Shown: piece by piece, positions 11,701 through 23,804 of the stretch
Layout: each line of letters begins with the position of its first letter
Numbering within the stretch: position 1 is the first letter of the stretch
Source of the DNA: Mangifera indica
Lineage: Eukaryota; Streptophyta; Magnoliopsida; Sapindales; Anacardiaceae
NCBI RefSeq assembly: GCF_011075055.1
Contig: NC_058137.1
Span: forward strand, 25,157,463-25,221,462
Direction of reading: 5' to 3'
DNA length: 64,000 nucleotides
The notes under the pieces: generated by a model
What the model saw: the letters and a program-made list of their open reading frames with translations, nothing else
Told to the model about the DNA's origin: nothing
Databases searched by the model: none
Program-made: the position numbers and the translations under genes

Positions 11701-14700
11701 CTGTGATAGTAATCATTTGGGCCCTTCTGTCCCATGTACTCTGAAAAACAATACCGATCTTTTGGCCTGCAAAGCTGAATACTACCATCAGTGTGGTGAA
11801 TACCAAAAATGCTTTGAGCTAACCTCCGTGTAAGTGATAAATTTTGAACAAAAATGTTGCTATTTTCTATTCCTGATATGCACTACTAAACTTTCTCTCT
11901 TCTTTGTTATAGTCTGCTTGAAAGGGATCCTTTCCATCTAAAATGTACCTTGGTACACTTAGCTGCTGCTATGGAACTTGGACATTCGAATGAACTTTAT
12001 CTAATGGCATGCAATTTAGTGAAGGATTATCCTCAAAAGTAAGAATGCAAATTTTAGTATTCATTTATCCCTTTTGTGATTTTTTTCCTTTTTTTGTTTA
12101 TAGAAAAATTTGAAAAAGTTTAAGTAAGGATAATGAGAAAAGATAAAAATTGGGAAAAGAAAATGTAGGACCTGATGGAATTGCTTTTGAGGTTGGAATT
12201 CAAGTGTATATGCGAGAATTTAAGAAAATTGCATTGCAGTGGTCTGAGTCCTAGCCTAGTTGTATTAAAAGGGCAGTGGAAGCAAAGAATCTTTCGTAGG
12301 TCTTATTAAGACCCTGAAAAAAGGAGCAGTATTCTTGTGTGGACATAGGATTCCCAGCTATTTAAAGAATAATAGAATAGTGGAGAAATCCAATCTTATG
12401 TTAAAAAGACAGAATTGAGAGAGTGGCAGAATAAAAGTTAAGAACTTCATAAAGGGAACTAGATAATTAGGTGATTGATTGAAAGTTTGATAGAAATTTA
12501 CTCCAATTGATGTTCATGGGCAGAGGGGAAAATGTTTGAATCTAGAAATGAATTTGTAATGGAGACCAGTGGATGCAACTGCTAATGACATATGGGAGAC
12601 AGATTAAAGTTGGTTTTAGTGTGCAACCATTCCTTTGGTTCAAATACAATGATGTAGGGGTAGATTAGATGTTGTGCAATCAAATTGCAAATTTTAGAAC
12701 ATTTTTGGCATCACCCAAAATCACTATGATAAGGCTATATGGGACCTTGTGCTATTAAAATATGAATTTAGGAATGTTTTTTCTTTTTAGTACCACCCAA
12801 AAGCACTAGTGAAAAGCTGAGGATGCTTTCTTTATGCATTTTATAGTATTTGGCTGAAGTAGAGAAAAGTATATTTGTTTTGTGGGTGAGGGAGAAGAAA
12901 TGCTGGGATTACTTCCCACTTGCCAGGATTAGGGGATGGGCGTGAAGGGTACCAAAAATGGTCTGCTGATTTTTGGTAAATGGAAAAGCAAAAGAAAATG
13001 AGAAACTGAAATCCTTCTTTTTTCAGATCTTGTATGATGTATAGATAGATTTGTTGAAATGTCTGCCTTTTGATTTCCTTAAACTTCTATATTCAAGTGC
13101 TTACAAGGACTTTGAACCTTTTAGGGCTTTGTCCTGGTTTGCAGTTGGCTGCTACTATTATTGTATAAAGAAGTATGACCAATCACGCCGATTTTTCAAG
13201 TAAGCATCACAAATTACTCGGTTGCTCATTCTTATGTATTCTTCTGTTGTTAGTTGCATTACTTTCAATGTCGTATTTGTTAGTTCTTGGTCTTTTTCAC
13301 CCTATATGATAAGAGGGAAAGTTCTTATTGTTAGATTCTAGAGATTCTTGTGTTATGCACTGATATTATCTTTTTTAAGTTTTGAAGACTTCATGATGCT
13401 GTTAACATGTGATGATACTAGATTTCATATGGTTTTTCTTTGAAACATTGGTGTTCTTGGCTGTGCAATTGCCAAATTTTAGAGTACCAAATCAGATCAT
13501 TTTTCTTGTATGATCGATCAGCTTGGCATTTGGGTTGGTATTGTATTATATAATGAGTGAATAGATTATTTAGTATTGGGTTGTAATTAATCCAGCTTGT
13601 AAACCTGTTGATCTTAAATTACCATACAAATCTTTCAACACTTGTTCTATCTGTGTATATTAGACTTGTGTGATTTTTTTTAATAAAAATACAATGCATT
13701 GGTCTGATTGCTTGTTGAATTTTAGTCTAATAATGTCTCTTAATTGGATTCTTTGGATCCATTATAGTTTTTCATTAACATCGTATGTTATCTAGCACTT
13801 GTATATATTGAACTTACTGTTGGTTCCTTATTGATTCTGTGTGTCTCTCTCTTTCTTTGGGTAGCAAAGATGTGCACAGCTATTTTTGTTTTCAGTTTAA
13901 AAATACATTTCTTATTTTATCAAGAGCTTCTTTGCAGTTTAGTTTTGATTTATATATTATCTAGTCATTGTCTATATGTCACTCTTATAAAAGGTTCCCA
14001 TTGTTTTTGTTTTTTCTAATAAGATTTGAGGTTATAAGAATGAAATCTGATTTCTTGTTGTGTCTGTTCACTACAGTAAGGCAACAAGTCTTGATGGGAC
14101 TTTCCCGCCTGCCTTGATAGGTTATGGAAATGCCTTTGCTGCTCAAGAAGAGGGTGATCAAGCGATGTTGGCTTATCGCACTGCTGCTCGTTTGTTCCCA
14201 GGGTAATTTTTAGTGATATTTTGTTGGATTAGTGTTCTGTCTGAGATTGGACTTTTTTTGTTGCACATTTAGCAGTGGAGTGAGAGTGAATATAATAATT
14301 TGTGCATCTTTGAGGACACTTCTAGCATTTACACTTTTTTATCCCTTAAAGATATCTTAATTGTTTCATCAATTTGAGTGATACTGGTTTTCCAGATCTT
14401 ACTTCTCTTGATCTTATTCAATTCTAAATTTATTGAAGAACATTTTGATGTGTGTAATTATGTGGGTACAATATGTTTTGATTGTTCGAGTTTGAATAAT
14501 GCCTCAATTAATTCTTTAAGTTCTGGAATTGGGTTATCTGACAAGATTGATATATAATAATTACTTCCATCCGAATATTGATGTATAATGATTAACACCA
14601 TGTGAATGTCATTGTTCAGCTGTGTTTTTCACACACATTTTTTCCCGACCAGGCAGTTATATGTTTATGTCTCAAAGTCGTCTTCATATTGGTAACAATT

Positions 14701-16674
14701 ATATTGTCATGAGCATCCATTACACCACCTTACTCTTGCCATACTCTTCATGTCCCCCCATGTTCGCCTCCTTGTCACATCTTTGGTTATTAGCTCTCTT
14801 ATGGGGGGCAGCCTAGCAGGGCCTTTTAGCAATAAGTTGCTGTACAAGTTATAGAACCTTCTGATCAAATCTGTTGTTGGGCATCTTAACTATGAAGTGC
14901 ATTTTGGGCTTTCACTTATTTTATTTTATTTTTGTACATGGCTTATGCTCCTTTGATGTTCTTGATAATTGGATTATAATTGTAATTTTTTTTCTTTCAA
15001 TATTGGCATTTGGAATTGCTACATTCCTTTGTAGTTTTCTTTTTGGAATCAAAGAAATCTTGAGTAGTCTTTTGGTCATTAATATCCAGTGTTTTGTTAA
15101 TTATTTGCTTGATGATGCATTGCATTGGATTGCAATATGAGAGTACTCTTATTATTATGAATTGTTTTTTTACAGGTTGAATGTTGATATTCTCTTATTC
15201 CAGGTGCCATTTACCAACTTTATACATTGGGATGGAATACATGCGAACTCACAGCTTTAAGCTTGCCGAGCAGGTGCTTTATCATCTTGTAAACCATAGG
15301 CAATTTTCCATTTTGTTATCTTCAGATTTTGATTAGCCTGTCCATTTCCAGTTTTTTATGCAGGCAAAGACCATATGCCCTTCAGATCCACTCGTATATA
15401 ATGAACTTGGGGTTGTTGCTTATCATATGAAGGAGTAAGGATTTTTTTTTTTTTCAATTGAATTTATCTTGCTGTTTATGCTGTTTATCCCCCTTATGAA
15501 TCAGCCCTTGAACAAAATTGTGTCTGTATAAAATTTACCCCATACTTATCTTTTATTATGAAACCCAGAAAGCCTTTGTTTGCCTGTAGCTTTCCTGAGT
15601 CTTAAATTGGAAGCTATCTCTAGACTCTACAATCTTGGCAGTAAAGAAACTTGCTGGATACAATATGCGAAGTAACTTTTTATCAGAACTAAGGCTTTTT
15701 ACCACTAGGCCCACCATCATTTCCAATTAAGCTGTATTTATAAAAAAAATTCATTATGAATTATATCCTATTCCTAACATATAGTATTGTTGGAGCCATT
15801 GAAATCTTCTGGGAATTAAACTTTCTGTAATCTGGCTCTTTTCGTTGAACAAGTGTAAGGTCATCAATTTTAACAAGTGATGTTTTTTCATCTGAACACT
15901 TGTAGGTATAATAAAGCTGTGTGGTGGTTTGAGAAGACTTTGGCGCACATTCCATCCTCTTTAAGCGAAATGTGGGAACCTACTGTTGTCAATCTTGCTC
16001 ATGCTTACAGAAAATTGAAGTATGTAGTTAAATTAATTTAAAATTTTCTGGGTTTTATTATATGCCTATCCTTTTGCATGATATATACGTTTCCATTCTA
16101 GGGATTCATTGTATAATTGTACTAAAAAACAAAACATATATTTCAGAATGTATCACGAGGCAATTTCCTGTTATGAGAGAGCACTGACGTTGTCAAATAG
16201 AAGCTTGAGCACCTATGCAGGTCTTGCTTACACTTACCATTTGCAGGTATCATGGTTTTTTTATTTCCTTTTTCTTGCTCAAGAAGTTAGACCTGTATAA
16301 TTATTCTAGAAATCCCAATTTTAGAATTTTTACATGGCTTTTAATGTTTATCAATGATGGTAAGTTTAATTATATTCCTTGGCTCTCCCTGGCAGGATAA
16401 TTTTTCTGCTGCCATTACATATTATCATAAGGTAACCTGTGAAGTGCTTATGAACCTTGTTTGCCATGTTCACGCATTGTTGAATCGAAATATGAAATTC
16501 TGAATTTATAATTTTAATATGCTTATGCTTTTTCTTTAATTTGTTTTGTTATGCTAATTTCCAAATCAGGCTTTGTGGCTGAAGCCAGATGATCAGTTTT
16601 GCACAGAGATGTTAAGTTTGGCTCTTGTAGATGAAGGTCGTCATGGCATTGAACCCAAAATTGAATTTCACTGA
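8706..16674 (+). CDS. APC6: Anaphase-promoting complex subunit 6 (CDC16), 16 exons
   Basis: The exons are 8706-8951, 9127-9261, 9352-9425, 10594-10633, 11016-11061, 11394-11473, 11648-11829, 11913-12038, 13125-13199, 14077-14202, 15204-15273, 15352-15434, 15906-16019, 16147-16246, 16396-16431 and 16570-16674. All introns are GT-AG and all phases agree, giving 1638 coding bases (545 residues), close to the roughly 543 of Arabidopsis APC6/NOMEGA. The protein starts MREEEIEKLRG and consists of TPR helices; recognisable blocks include ACKAEYYHQCGEYQKCFELTS, YNELGVVAYHMKEY, NLAHAYRKLK and LAYTYHLQ. CDC16 is a TPR scaffold subunit of the APC/C ubiquitin ligase, which drives the metaphase-anaphase transition. 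The frame is open upstream to 8559, but conservation begins at Met8706. Its 3' end converges on a sulfotransferase gene 535 bases away. This is the only complete copy; 3' exons recur downstream as fragments. Confidence 0.96.
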
Positions 16675-17209
16675 ACCGAGGTCCATATTTAATGATTTTG
16701 ATAATATTATTTTCCATCATGTAATGTGTATGTAATCTATTATTCTCATGCTTGTAACAATTTTTTTGATTTTCACTAAATGATAAGGGCTCTGGTGCTT
16801 GATTTGTTGAAATCTCGGAGCTGAGGAGTTGTAATTTCTGGCCCTGTATTTAGGGGTAGACTCAAGCTAAATTAGTTTGGCTTGAATTAGTGTTCAGCTT
16901 GATTCGAGTTAGAGTTTCAGTTTGGTAGTTTAGTTTGAGTTCGATTCAAATACAATTACGGTGAATTAATATGAATAATATTTTATAACTTGGCCAATAC
17001 AATATGACTATAACTTTATATAATAAATTACAGAGTGGAACACTGGTACACTTTAAATTAGGAAACAAGTTGATGATGGGATGGAGAGACAATCAAGAAG
17101 ATTACACCTAAAGTACTAATTTGATTCAAACATGATTAAGTCTAGACATCAATTTATTTAAATTTGCTGAATTTAAAAAGAAATCACGGAAGATTTTGCC
17201 TTTCTGGGA
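16675..17209. other. Convergent intergenic spacer, APC6 3' side and SOT1 3' side
   Basis: No gene seen. This AT-rich spacer would hold the 3' UTRs and poly(A) signals of two convergent genes. The same spacer accompanies every later APC6-fragment and SOT pair (20727-21261, 36629-37166, 45884-46418, 49932-50466 and 57745-58281; interrupted by an insertion in the third unit). Confidence 0.6.
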
Positions 17210-18250
17210 TTATTTTTTGAAGGACAAACCTGAGCTGTATAGCTTTTCTTCAAGTATCTTCTCCAAGCGATCCGACATTGAAGATGTTAAATAATTTCTC
17301 CAGTCTCCTACAGTACCTTTCCTAAAAAATGCTTCATTTCTAACTGCATAAAATCCAAATTTACTGTATTTACCAACCTTGTTCACCTCTAAATTTTTCA
17401 GATTATCAAAACTGCAAATCTTTGATATTTCTTTCACCACTCCTTGCCTCTCTTCAGCTTGACTGAAAGCACATCCTAAGAAATTGGCCAAATTCTTGAT
17501 ATTAAATATGATGTTCTCTTGCATGTCTTCATATTTCAGAAAGAGCACCTTTTCTGGGTTCTCTTGACTGGCCTTCCAGTACCCCATCACATGTTCCCAA
17601 ACGGGGCCATAGGAGTGGACTCCATTGCAAATCTTCTCGAAAGCTTCCTCCATTGAAACCAGATTCATGTTTGGGTCTTGCAATGAAGAAAAGAATTTCC
17701 AATGGGAGATGAATTGATCCAGAGGATTTCTGGCTACATAAACAATGCGGCAACCAGAATTCAAGATGGAATTGGGTAATGAAGCATATGGGAGATGGGT
17801 GGCCAAAATCCTTGGCTTGGGAATGTCTTCAAGATTAGGAGATTGATTTTTCCAATAAAGATCAACCTCCAAGAAAGGAACAAGCTGATGAGGATTGGTG
17901 GTGAGCAAGGGGCTATTTTGTAGAGGAAAACGAGCACGGTTGACAATGGTGAAAGCGAGGGCTTTTAACCAAGTGGTGCCTGATTTCGGAAAGCTGGTTA
18001 ATATTATGTCACCGTCTTCTGCTTGGAAGTGTCTCTGAAAGGAGATTATGGCGGGAATGAATTTTGATTGAGCCCAAAACCCTTGGTATTGACAGAGAGG
18101 ATTCCCATCCAAGGTTTTCTCTCTTGGAAGGTTCAAGAGTAGTTGTTGAATCTCATTGCTTAGCTCTCCTATTGCTGCAGAGGTCTCCATGGATACTTTT
18201 TGGAATGCAGGGATCAAGAGATAAGAGTCGGATTCGGATATATGCATCAT
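17210..18250 (-). CDS. Cytosolic sulfotransferase, copy 1 (SOT1)
   Basis: The intronless frame of 346 residues fits the usual length of plant soluble sulfotransferases. It has the 5'-phosphosulfate loop PKSGTTW (88-94), the catalytic His152 in ATHLPY, the 3'-phosphate motif YVARNPLDQFIS (171-182, Arg174 and Ser182), KYEDM (239-243) and the C-terminal RKGTVGDW (310-317). The family moves a sulfonyl group from PAPS to hydroxyls on flavonoids, steroids, hydroxyjasmonate and similar compounds in the cytosol. The acceptor here is unknown. Met1 (MMHIS) and Met21 (METSAA) are both possible starts; many plant relatives begin near METS. Copy 5 (46419-47459) differs by only a few residues, including H-S-YGPV versus H-F-YGPI and NKV versus NKG. 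Confidence 0.93.
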   Translation of the reverse strand: MMHISESDSYLLIPAFQKVSMETSAAIGELSNEIQQLLLNLPREKTLDGNPLCQYQGFWAQSKFIPAIISFQRHFQAEDGDIILTSFPKSGTTWLKALAFTIVNRARFPLQNSPLLTTNPHQLVPFLEVDLYWKNQSPNLEDIPKPRILATHLPYASLPNSILNSGCRIVYVARNPLDQFISHWKFFSSLQDPNMNLVSMEEAFEKICNGVHSYGPVWEHVMGYWKASQENPEKVLFLKYEDMQENIIFNIKNLANFLGCAFSQAEERQGVVKEISKICSFDNLKNLEVNKVGKYSKFGFYAVRNEAFFRKGTVGDWRNYLTSSMSDRLEKILEEKLYSSGLSFKK

Positions 18251-18708
18251 TTTAGATCACACATTATTTAATTCTGTGGCGAGACATGGGACACTCTCCA
18301 TTATTAAAGGGTGTTTGTCTCTTTCTTCTTTTTATTTGAGAAATGTGTAACAATTTTTTCATTTTACAGAAGAAAAGCTTAAAAGTTGTCGGCATTAGCA
18401 TTGAGTGGTTCTAGTTCGAAAGTTGCCTGGCCCCTTGTATGGATATTTAGTAGATCAGTCTATTATATTATATATTCACTTTTTTAATTTGAAATTATTT
18501 AATTATTTTAAATACAATCAATGGTCTCATGATTAATGGGTATTTAAAAGAGTTCATAATTACAAAAACTATGACAACAAACCTGTGAAACTGAATTCTG
18601 TACAAATAATGACACCCATCTTACAAATTCTGTACAAAACTTCCATGTCTGGGAAATCGAAGATAATGGGTGAAAATTGTAGAACAAGCAGCTGGGTTAT
18701 CTTGAAAC
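18251..18708. other. Region upstream of SOT1
   Basis: This is the SOT1 5' side on the minus strand. In sense orientation an upstream ATG begins a short frame, MESVPCLATELNNV, which ends in TGA just before MMHIS. The stop supports a start at MMHIS or later. The rest is AT-rich with no gene seen. Confidence 0.5.
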
Positions 18709-18993
18709 TTAATTCTTCTGTATAAAAAAATCATGTCGGTGATCAGTTTGTGAAGAGTAAACATTAAACAATTGATATAAAACACCATACACTTGGCAAA
18801 ATTTGTGCAGAAAGCCAGAAACAGATGGATAATTTGGCCATATTGTATCAGCTTTGAGATATACTGAGAGAGAGAGAATATTGTTTAGCCCCCCTTCTTT
18901 GTCCTTACCAAGCCCATTTGCTCCATTTGTTTGTTCATTTATCTTCTCTGTGACAAGGACATATGAATGAGAAAGAAGTTTTGACGTTGCCAC
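18709..18993 (-). CDS. Hypothetical 94-residue frame with an upstream G-box
   Basis: The frame starts MATSKLLSHS and has no motif I recognise. It is polar at the N-terminus (EKINEQTNGANGLGKDKEGG) and aromatic later. A possible donor, GGTAAGG, lies at the GLGKD codons, so the real product could be a spliced shorter exon. A CACGTG G-box at 19057-19062, followed by GCACGT, sits about 65 bases upstream on the coding side. An identical-length copy lies at 47918-48202, but that block is recently duplicated, so conservation says nothing about selection. It may not be a gene. Confidence 0.25.
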   Translation of the reverse strand: MATSKLLSHSYVLVTEKINEQTNGANGLGKDKEGGLNNILSLSVYLKADTIWPNYPSVSGFLHKFCQVYGVLYQLFNVYSSQTDHRHDFFIQKN

Positions 18994-19056
18994 ATTTTCT
19001 CTTGTTTGGCCATGGTCGATTGTACTGACTGTTTAAGCTAAATGGGATGTGTGATT

Positions 19057-19062
19057 CACGTG
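19057..19062. promoter_or_regulatory. G-box CACGTG
   Basis: A palindromic CACGTG is followed directly by a second ACGT core (GGCACGTTCC), an arrangement seen in ABA- or light-responsive plant promoters. It lies upstream of the 94-residue minus-strand frame. Whether it drives anything is unknown. Confidence 0.3.
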
Positions 19063-19665
19063 GCACGTTCCCCACTTGCTGCTTTCACCTTCAGGTTTCA
19101 ACGATATTATGATCTTGGAGTGTATTAATTTAGGCCTACCATACAAAAATTAGATAAGAGTCATAACACATAACATCTCAGTTAATCCCAAATCTAAACA
19201 TAATTATATTTTATATTAAATTGGTAGTTTAACAAACAAAGGTTATGAAATCCTCAAGTGAGAGAGTTTGAGTTTGAAATTCGTCGATGATATATCAAAA
19301 TCAAACTTTTGGTAGTGTAATAGTTATAAAGTCGATCATTATATACAAAATTTTATCTATTTGATGTGATTAGTTCAATAATAAAAGATAAAAAAAATTG
19401 TTCGATTCAAATAAGGATTCATTATTTCAAAAATCTCTAAAATAAGAAAAAATGTTAAGTATGTATAAACGTCTCACATCTCTTGAAAACAATAACAAAA
19501 TACAAGGTGTATTCTCTTAAATGATTATGGACAACATTAAGTCTATGGGGCAGAGTATTCGAGCATGATTTAACATTAAACAAATTCAAGAATTATGAAA
19601 TCAACAAAAGTGTTGAGTATGGTGAAATTTAGTTAATAACTAAGTAGTTATTGTGTTGAGCATGA

Positions 19666-19669
<4 letters not shown>

Positions 19670-19738
<69 letters not shown>
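19670..19738. repeat. (TA)n microsatellite
   Basis: An uninterrupted TA run of about 34 units. The paralogous run at 48879-48945 is shorter, part of a four-base offset change between the duplicated blocks. Confidence 0.95.
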
Positions 19739-19744
<6 letters not shown>

Positions 19745-20073
19745 GAAATAACTTTCGATCCTTAAAAAGGCATAGACTTCGGATTTAAGAGAGTTCACAA
19801 AAATCAACACAAATTTTTATATGGAGCAAATCAAGCTGACTTGGCTAGATAAATCTCAATTCGAATTTATATTTATCAAGTTAAAATTGATTTCAAACTA
19901 AAGTTTTTGATTCGATGAAAAATCGAATCGAACTCAAGCTAAACAAAGTTCAATTTAGTAGAGTTTGCGAGCCAACCATTCAGCTTGACTCAATTTGAGC
20001 TTGCTCATAGCTCTATATAAATGTGTCAAGTTGTTTTCCAAATTAATATATCATGTCATTTCCAAATTAATAG

Positions 20074-20726
20074 ATGTAGTTAAATTAATTTAAAATTTTC
20101 TGGGTTTTATTATATGCCTATCCTTTTGCATGATATATACGTTTCCATTCTAGGGATTCATTGTATAATTGTACTAAAAAACAAAACATATATTTCAGAA
20201 TGTATCACGAGGCAATTTCCTGTTATGAGAGAGCACTGACGTTGTCAAATAGAAGCTTGAGCACCTATGCAGGTCTTGCTTACACTTACCATTTGCAGGT
20301 ATCATGGTTTTTTTATTTCCTTTTTCTTGCTCAAGAAGTTAGACCTGTATAATTATTCTAGAAATCCCAATTTTAGAATTTTTACATGGCTTTTAATGTT
20401 TATCAATGATGGTAAGTTTAATTATATTCCTTGGCTCTCCCTGGCAGGATAATTTTTCTGCTGCCATTACATATTATCATAAGGTAACCTGTGAAGTGCT
20501 TATGAACCTTGTTTGCCATGTTCACGCATTGTTGAATCGAAATATGAAATTCTGAATTTATAATTTTAATATGCTTATGCTTTTTCTTTAATTTGTTTTG
20601 TTATGCTAATTTCCAAGTCAGGCTTTGTGGCTGAAGCCAGATGATCAGTTTTGCACAGAGATGTTAAGTTTGGCTCTCGTACATGAAGGTCGTCATGGCA
20701 TTGAACCCAAAATTGAATCTCACTGA
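20074..20726 (+). pseudogene. APC6 3' fragment B (exons 14-16)
   Basis: Homology to APC6 begins abruptly at ATGTAGTTAAATT, matching 16022 at the start of intron 13, and continues at a constant offset of 4052 through the downstream sulfotransferase. Exon equivalents are 20199-20298, 20448-20483 and 20622-20726. Splice sites and frame are intact, but exons 1-13 and any promoter are missing. Only about 78 C-terminal residues could be encoded. It is a passenger of the tandem duplication. Confidence 0.88.
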
Positions 20727-21261
20727 ACTGAGGTCCATATTTAATGATTTTGATAATATTATTTTTCGTCATGTAATGTGTATGTAATCTATTATTCTCA
20801 TGCTTGTAACAATTTTTTTGATTTTCACTAAATGATAAGGGCTCTGGTGCTTGATTTTTTGAAATCTCAGAGCTGGGGAGTTGTAATTTCTGGCCCTGTA
20901 TTTAGGGCTAGACTGAAACTAAATTAGTTTGGTTTGAATTAGTGTTCAGCTTGATTCAAGTTAGAGTTTCAGTTTGATAGTTTAGTTTGAGTTCGATTCA
21001 AATACAATTATGATGAATTAACATGAATAATATTTTATAACTTGACCTATACAATATGACTATAACTTCATATAATAAATTACAGAGTGGAACACTGACA
21101 CACTTTAAACTAGGAAACAAGCTAATGATGAGATGGAGAGACAATCAAGAAGACTACACCCAAAGTACTAATTTGATTCAAACTCGATTGAGTCTAGACA
21201 TCAATTTATTCAAATTTGCTGAATTTAAAGAGAAATCACCAAAGGTTTTACTTTTCTGGGA

Positions 21262-22302
21262 TTATTTCTTGAAGGACAAACCTGAGCCGCATAGCTTTTC
21301 TTCAAGTATCTTCTCCAAGCAGTCCGACATTGAAGATGTTAAATAATTTCTCCAGTCTCCCACAGTACCTTTCCTAAAAAATGTTTCATTTCTAAATACA
21401 TAAAATCCAAATTCACTGTATTTACCACCCTTGTTCACCTCTAAATTTTTCAGATTTTCAAAACTACAAATCTTTGATATTTCTTTTACCACTCCTTGCG
21501 TCTCTTCAACTTGACTGAAAGCACATCCTAAGAAATTGGCCAAATTCTTGATATTAAATATAATGTTCTCTTGCATGTCTTCATATTTCAGAAAGAGCAC
21601 CTTTTCTGGGTTCTCTTGACTGGCCTTCCAGTACCCCAACATATGTTCCCAAATGGGGCCATAGAATTGGACTCCATCGCAAATCTTCTCGAAGGCTTCC
21701 TCAATTGAAACCAGATTCTTGTTTTGGTCTTGCAATGAAGACAGGAATTTCCAAAGGGAGATGAATTGATCCAGTGGATTTCTGGCTACATAAACAATGC
21801 GGCAACCAGAATTCAAGATGGAATTGGGTAATGAAGCATATGGGAGATGGGTGGCCAAAATCCTTGGCTTGGGAATGTCTTCAAGATTAGGAGATTGATT
21901 TTTCCAATAAAGATTAAGCTCCAAGAAAGGAACAAGCTGATGAGGATTGGTGGTGAGCAAGGGGCTATTTTGTAGAGGAAAACGAGTACGGTTGATAATG
22001 GTGAAAGCGAGGGCTTTTAACCAAGTGGTGCCTGATTTCGGAAAGCTGGCTAATATTATGTCACCGTCTTCTGCTTGGAAGTGTCTCTGAAAGGAGATTA
22101 TGGCGGGAATGAATTTTGATTGAGCCCAAAACCCTTGGTATTGACAGAGAGGATTCCCATCCAAGTTTTTCTCTCTTGGAAGGTTCAAGAGTAGTTGTTG
22201 AATCTCATTGCTTAGCTCTCCTATTGCTGCAGAGGTCTCCATGGATACTTTTTGGAATGCAGGGATCAAGAGATAAGAGTCGGATTCGGATATATGCATC
22301 AT
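21262..22302 (-). CDS. Cytosolic sulfotransferase, copy 2 (SOT2)
   Basis: The 346-residue intact frame aligns without gaps to SOT1. PKSGTTW sits at 88-94, His152 in ATHLPY, YVARNPLDQFIS at 171-182 and RKGTVGDW near 310. It differs from SOT1 mainly in likely acceptor-side segments, such as ELNLYW for EVDLYW, SLWKFLSSLQDQNK for SHWKFFSSLQDPNM, and a CGSGLSFKK end. It should be an active PAPS-dependent enzyme with an unknown acceptor. SOT6 (50467-51507) is identical except for Leu177 changed to Arg. The start choice is the same as for SOT1 (Met1 or Met21). Confidence 0.92.
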   Translation of the reverse strand: MMHISESDSYLLIPAFQKVSMETSAAIGELSNEIQQLLLNLPREKNLDGNPLCQYQGFWAQSKFIPAIISFQRHFQAEDGDIILASFPKSGTTWLKALAFTIINRTRFPLQNSPLLTTNPHQLVPFLELNLYWKNQSPNLEDIPKPRILATHLPYASLPNSILNSGCRIVYVARNPLDQFISLWKFLSSLQDQNKNLVSIEEAFEKICDGVQFYGPIWEHMLGYWKASQENPEKVLFLKYEDMQENIIFNIKNLANFLGCAFSQVEETQGVVKEISKICSFENLKNLEVNKGGKYSEFGFYVFRNETFFRKGTVGDWRNYLTSSMSDCLEKILEEKLCGSGLSFKK

Positions 22303-23804
22303 TTTAGATCACACGTTATTTAATTAATTCTGTGGCGAGACATGGGACCCTCCATTATTCAAGGGTGTTTGTCTGTTTCTTCTTTTTTTATTTTTATTTT
22401 TGAGAAATGTGTAACAATTTGTTCATTTTGCAGAAGAAAAGCTTAAAAGTAGTCAGGGCAGGCATTGAGTGGTTCTAGTTTGAAAATAAGTTTGGTTCAC
22501 AAAAACTCAGAATAAGCTGAATTACAAGGAGTTTCAGTTTAAATCTAAGAGTAATATTATTGAGTTTGAATTAGAGTTTGAGAGTTGATCGATTCATTAA
22601 GTTATCAAACTTAATAAATTTAATTTGAATTAATTAAAATAATATTATTTTAATTAATATATATAAAAAAATCATTTTGATTATTTTCTATCAATTACAG
22701 TGTTAAACTAAACTCAAGGTTGACTTAAGCCAATATTATAGTTGAACTCAAATTTAACCTTTTTTAAACAATTTGAGTTTAAAGTGGTTTGGTTTGGGAG
22801 AAGTTTAGTGAGTTTGAAATTAAACATAATCGTAGGTTGTATTAAACCAAATTTGATGCAGTTTACAACATCGTATTAAAGTCCATCGAAAGGTGGGTCA
22901 TATGCGGCCTATGGTTCCTTAGGCATATCGTCACAGGCTTTTAGCAAGCTGGCGGGCCCATCATATTATGTACTTTTTTAATTTTAAATTATTTAATTTG
23001 TTTAATTTTTTTATTTTTTTTAGAACACAATTAATGATTTCATTATTAAAAATTATTTAAAACAGTTTATGAGCAAAACCATGACAACCAACCCACAAAG
23101 ACTAAATAAATAAAGAGTAAGACTCTTATGTGATGATATTTCTCTCTTCACACAAATCAATGATGTAGTAACCAACTACTCATATTTACGAGAAATACTA
23201 TGTATATAAATAAATTAAACAAAATTCATTTAGGTGCATAATTCTATTTTTAACTCCAACCACAAAGTAGTCTTTACCAAATTTGTCCAAGTATGGGGGC
23301 ATCTGAATTCTCACTAGTTATTGTTTATAAAACTTGTTGTCCTAGCTCAGGTTTATATAGATATCTAATTTGGGAATTAAAATTTCAGTGCTTACACACT
23401 TGTAAAATCGTTATTATCATATGCTAATTTGTATCAATAAAATTATATATACTCATTTTGAGTATATAAATGTATACACATTTGATGTGTATCATCATGT
23501 AATTAAATGATTTTGAATTAAAAATAAAACAACACTCAATCATGCAATGACACACATTAGTACATATTTATTTGTGTGTTCAAATACATATGTGTAGTAT
23601 TACTCAATTTTTATTCACTCTTGTTTGATTTTACTATTCACTTAAGCGTGGCTATTTAAAATCCTTGTTACAATAAAGTGGAATACGAGATATACATATT
23701 TCCCTATTGAATATGCTTGCTCTTATATTTCCGTTGTCCAGTTAATCGTGATGTTTTAGAAGTCTACAACAATGATGAAAATAAAGCAACAAAATCTTTG
23801 ATAT
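22303..23804. other. Spacer of unit B with unit-specific insertion
   Basis: No gene seen. Other units read GGTTCTAGTTCGAAAGTTGCCTGG here. In this unit and its copy at 51.5 kb, that stretch is interrupted from about 22478 by roughly 400 bases rich in AGTTTGAATT and AAACTCAA phrases, ending near 22890. MITE-like inverted-repeat sequence resembling the 8.2 kb element occupies about 23200-23610. Confidence 0.5.

Noticed and set aside
18064..18255. Plus-strand 63-codon frames opposite each sulfotransferase start
   Set aside because: They are antisense shadows that recur because the SOT genes recur; there is no independent coding signal.
20161..20352. Short frames MYNCTKKQN... at the APC6 fragments as separate genes
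   Set aside because: They are intron 13 plus exon 14 of APC6 read without splicing; the parent gene shows the true exon start after TTTCAG.
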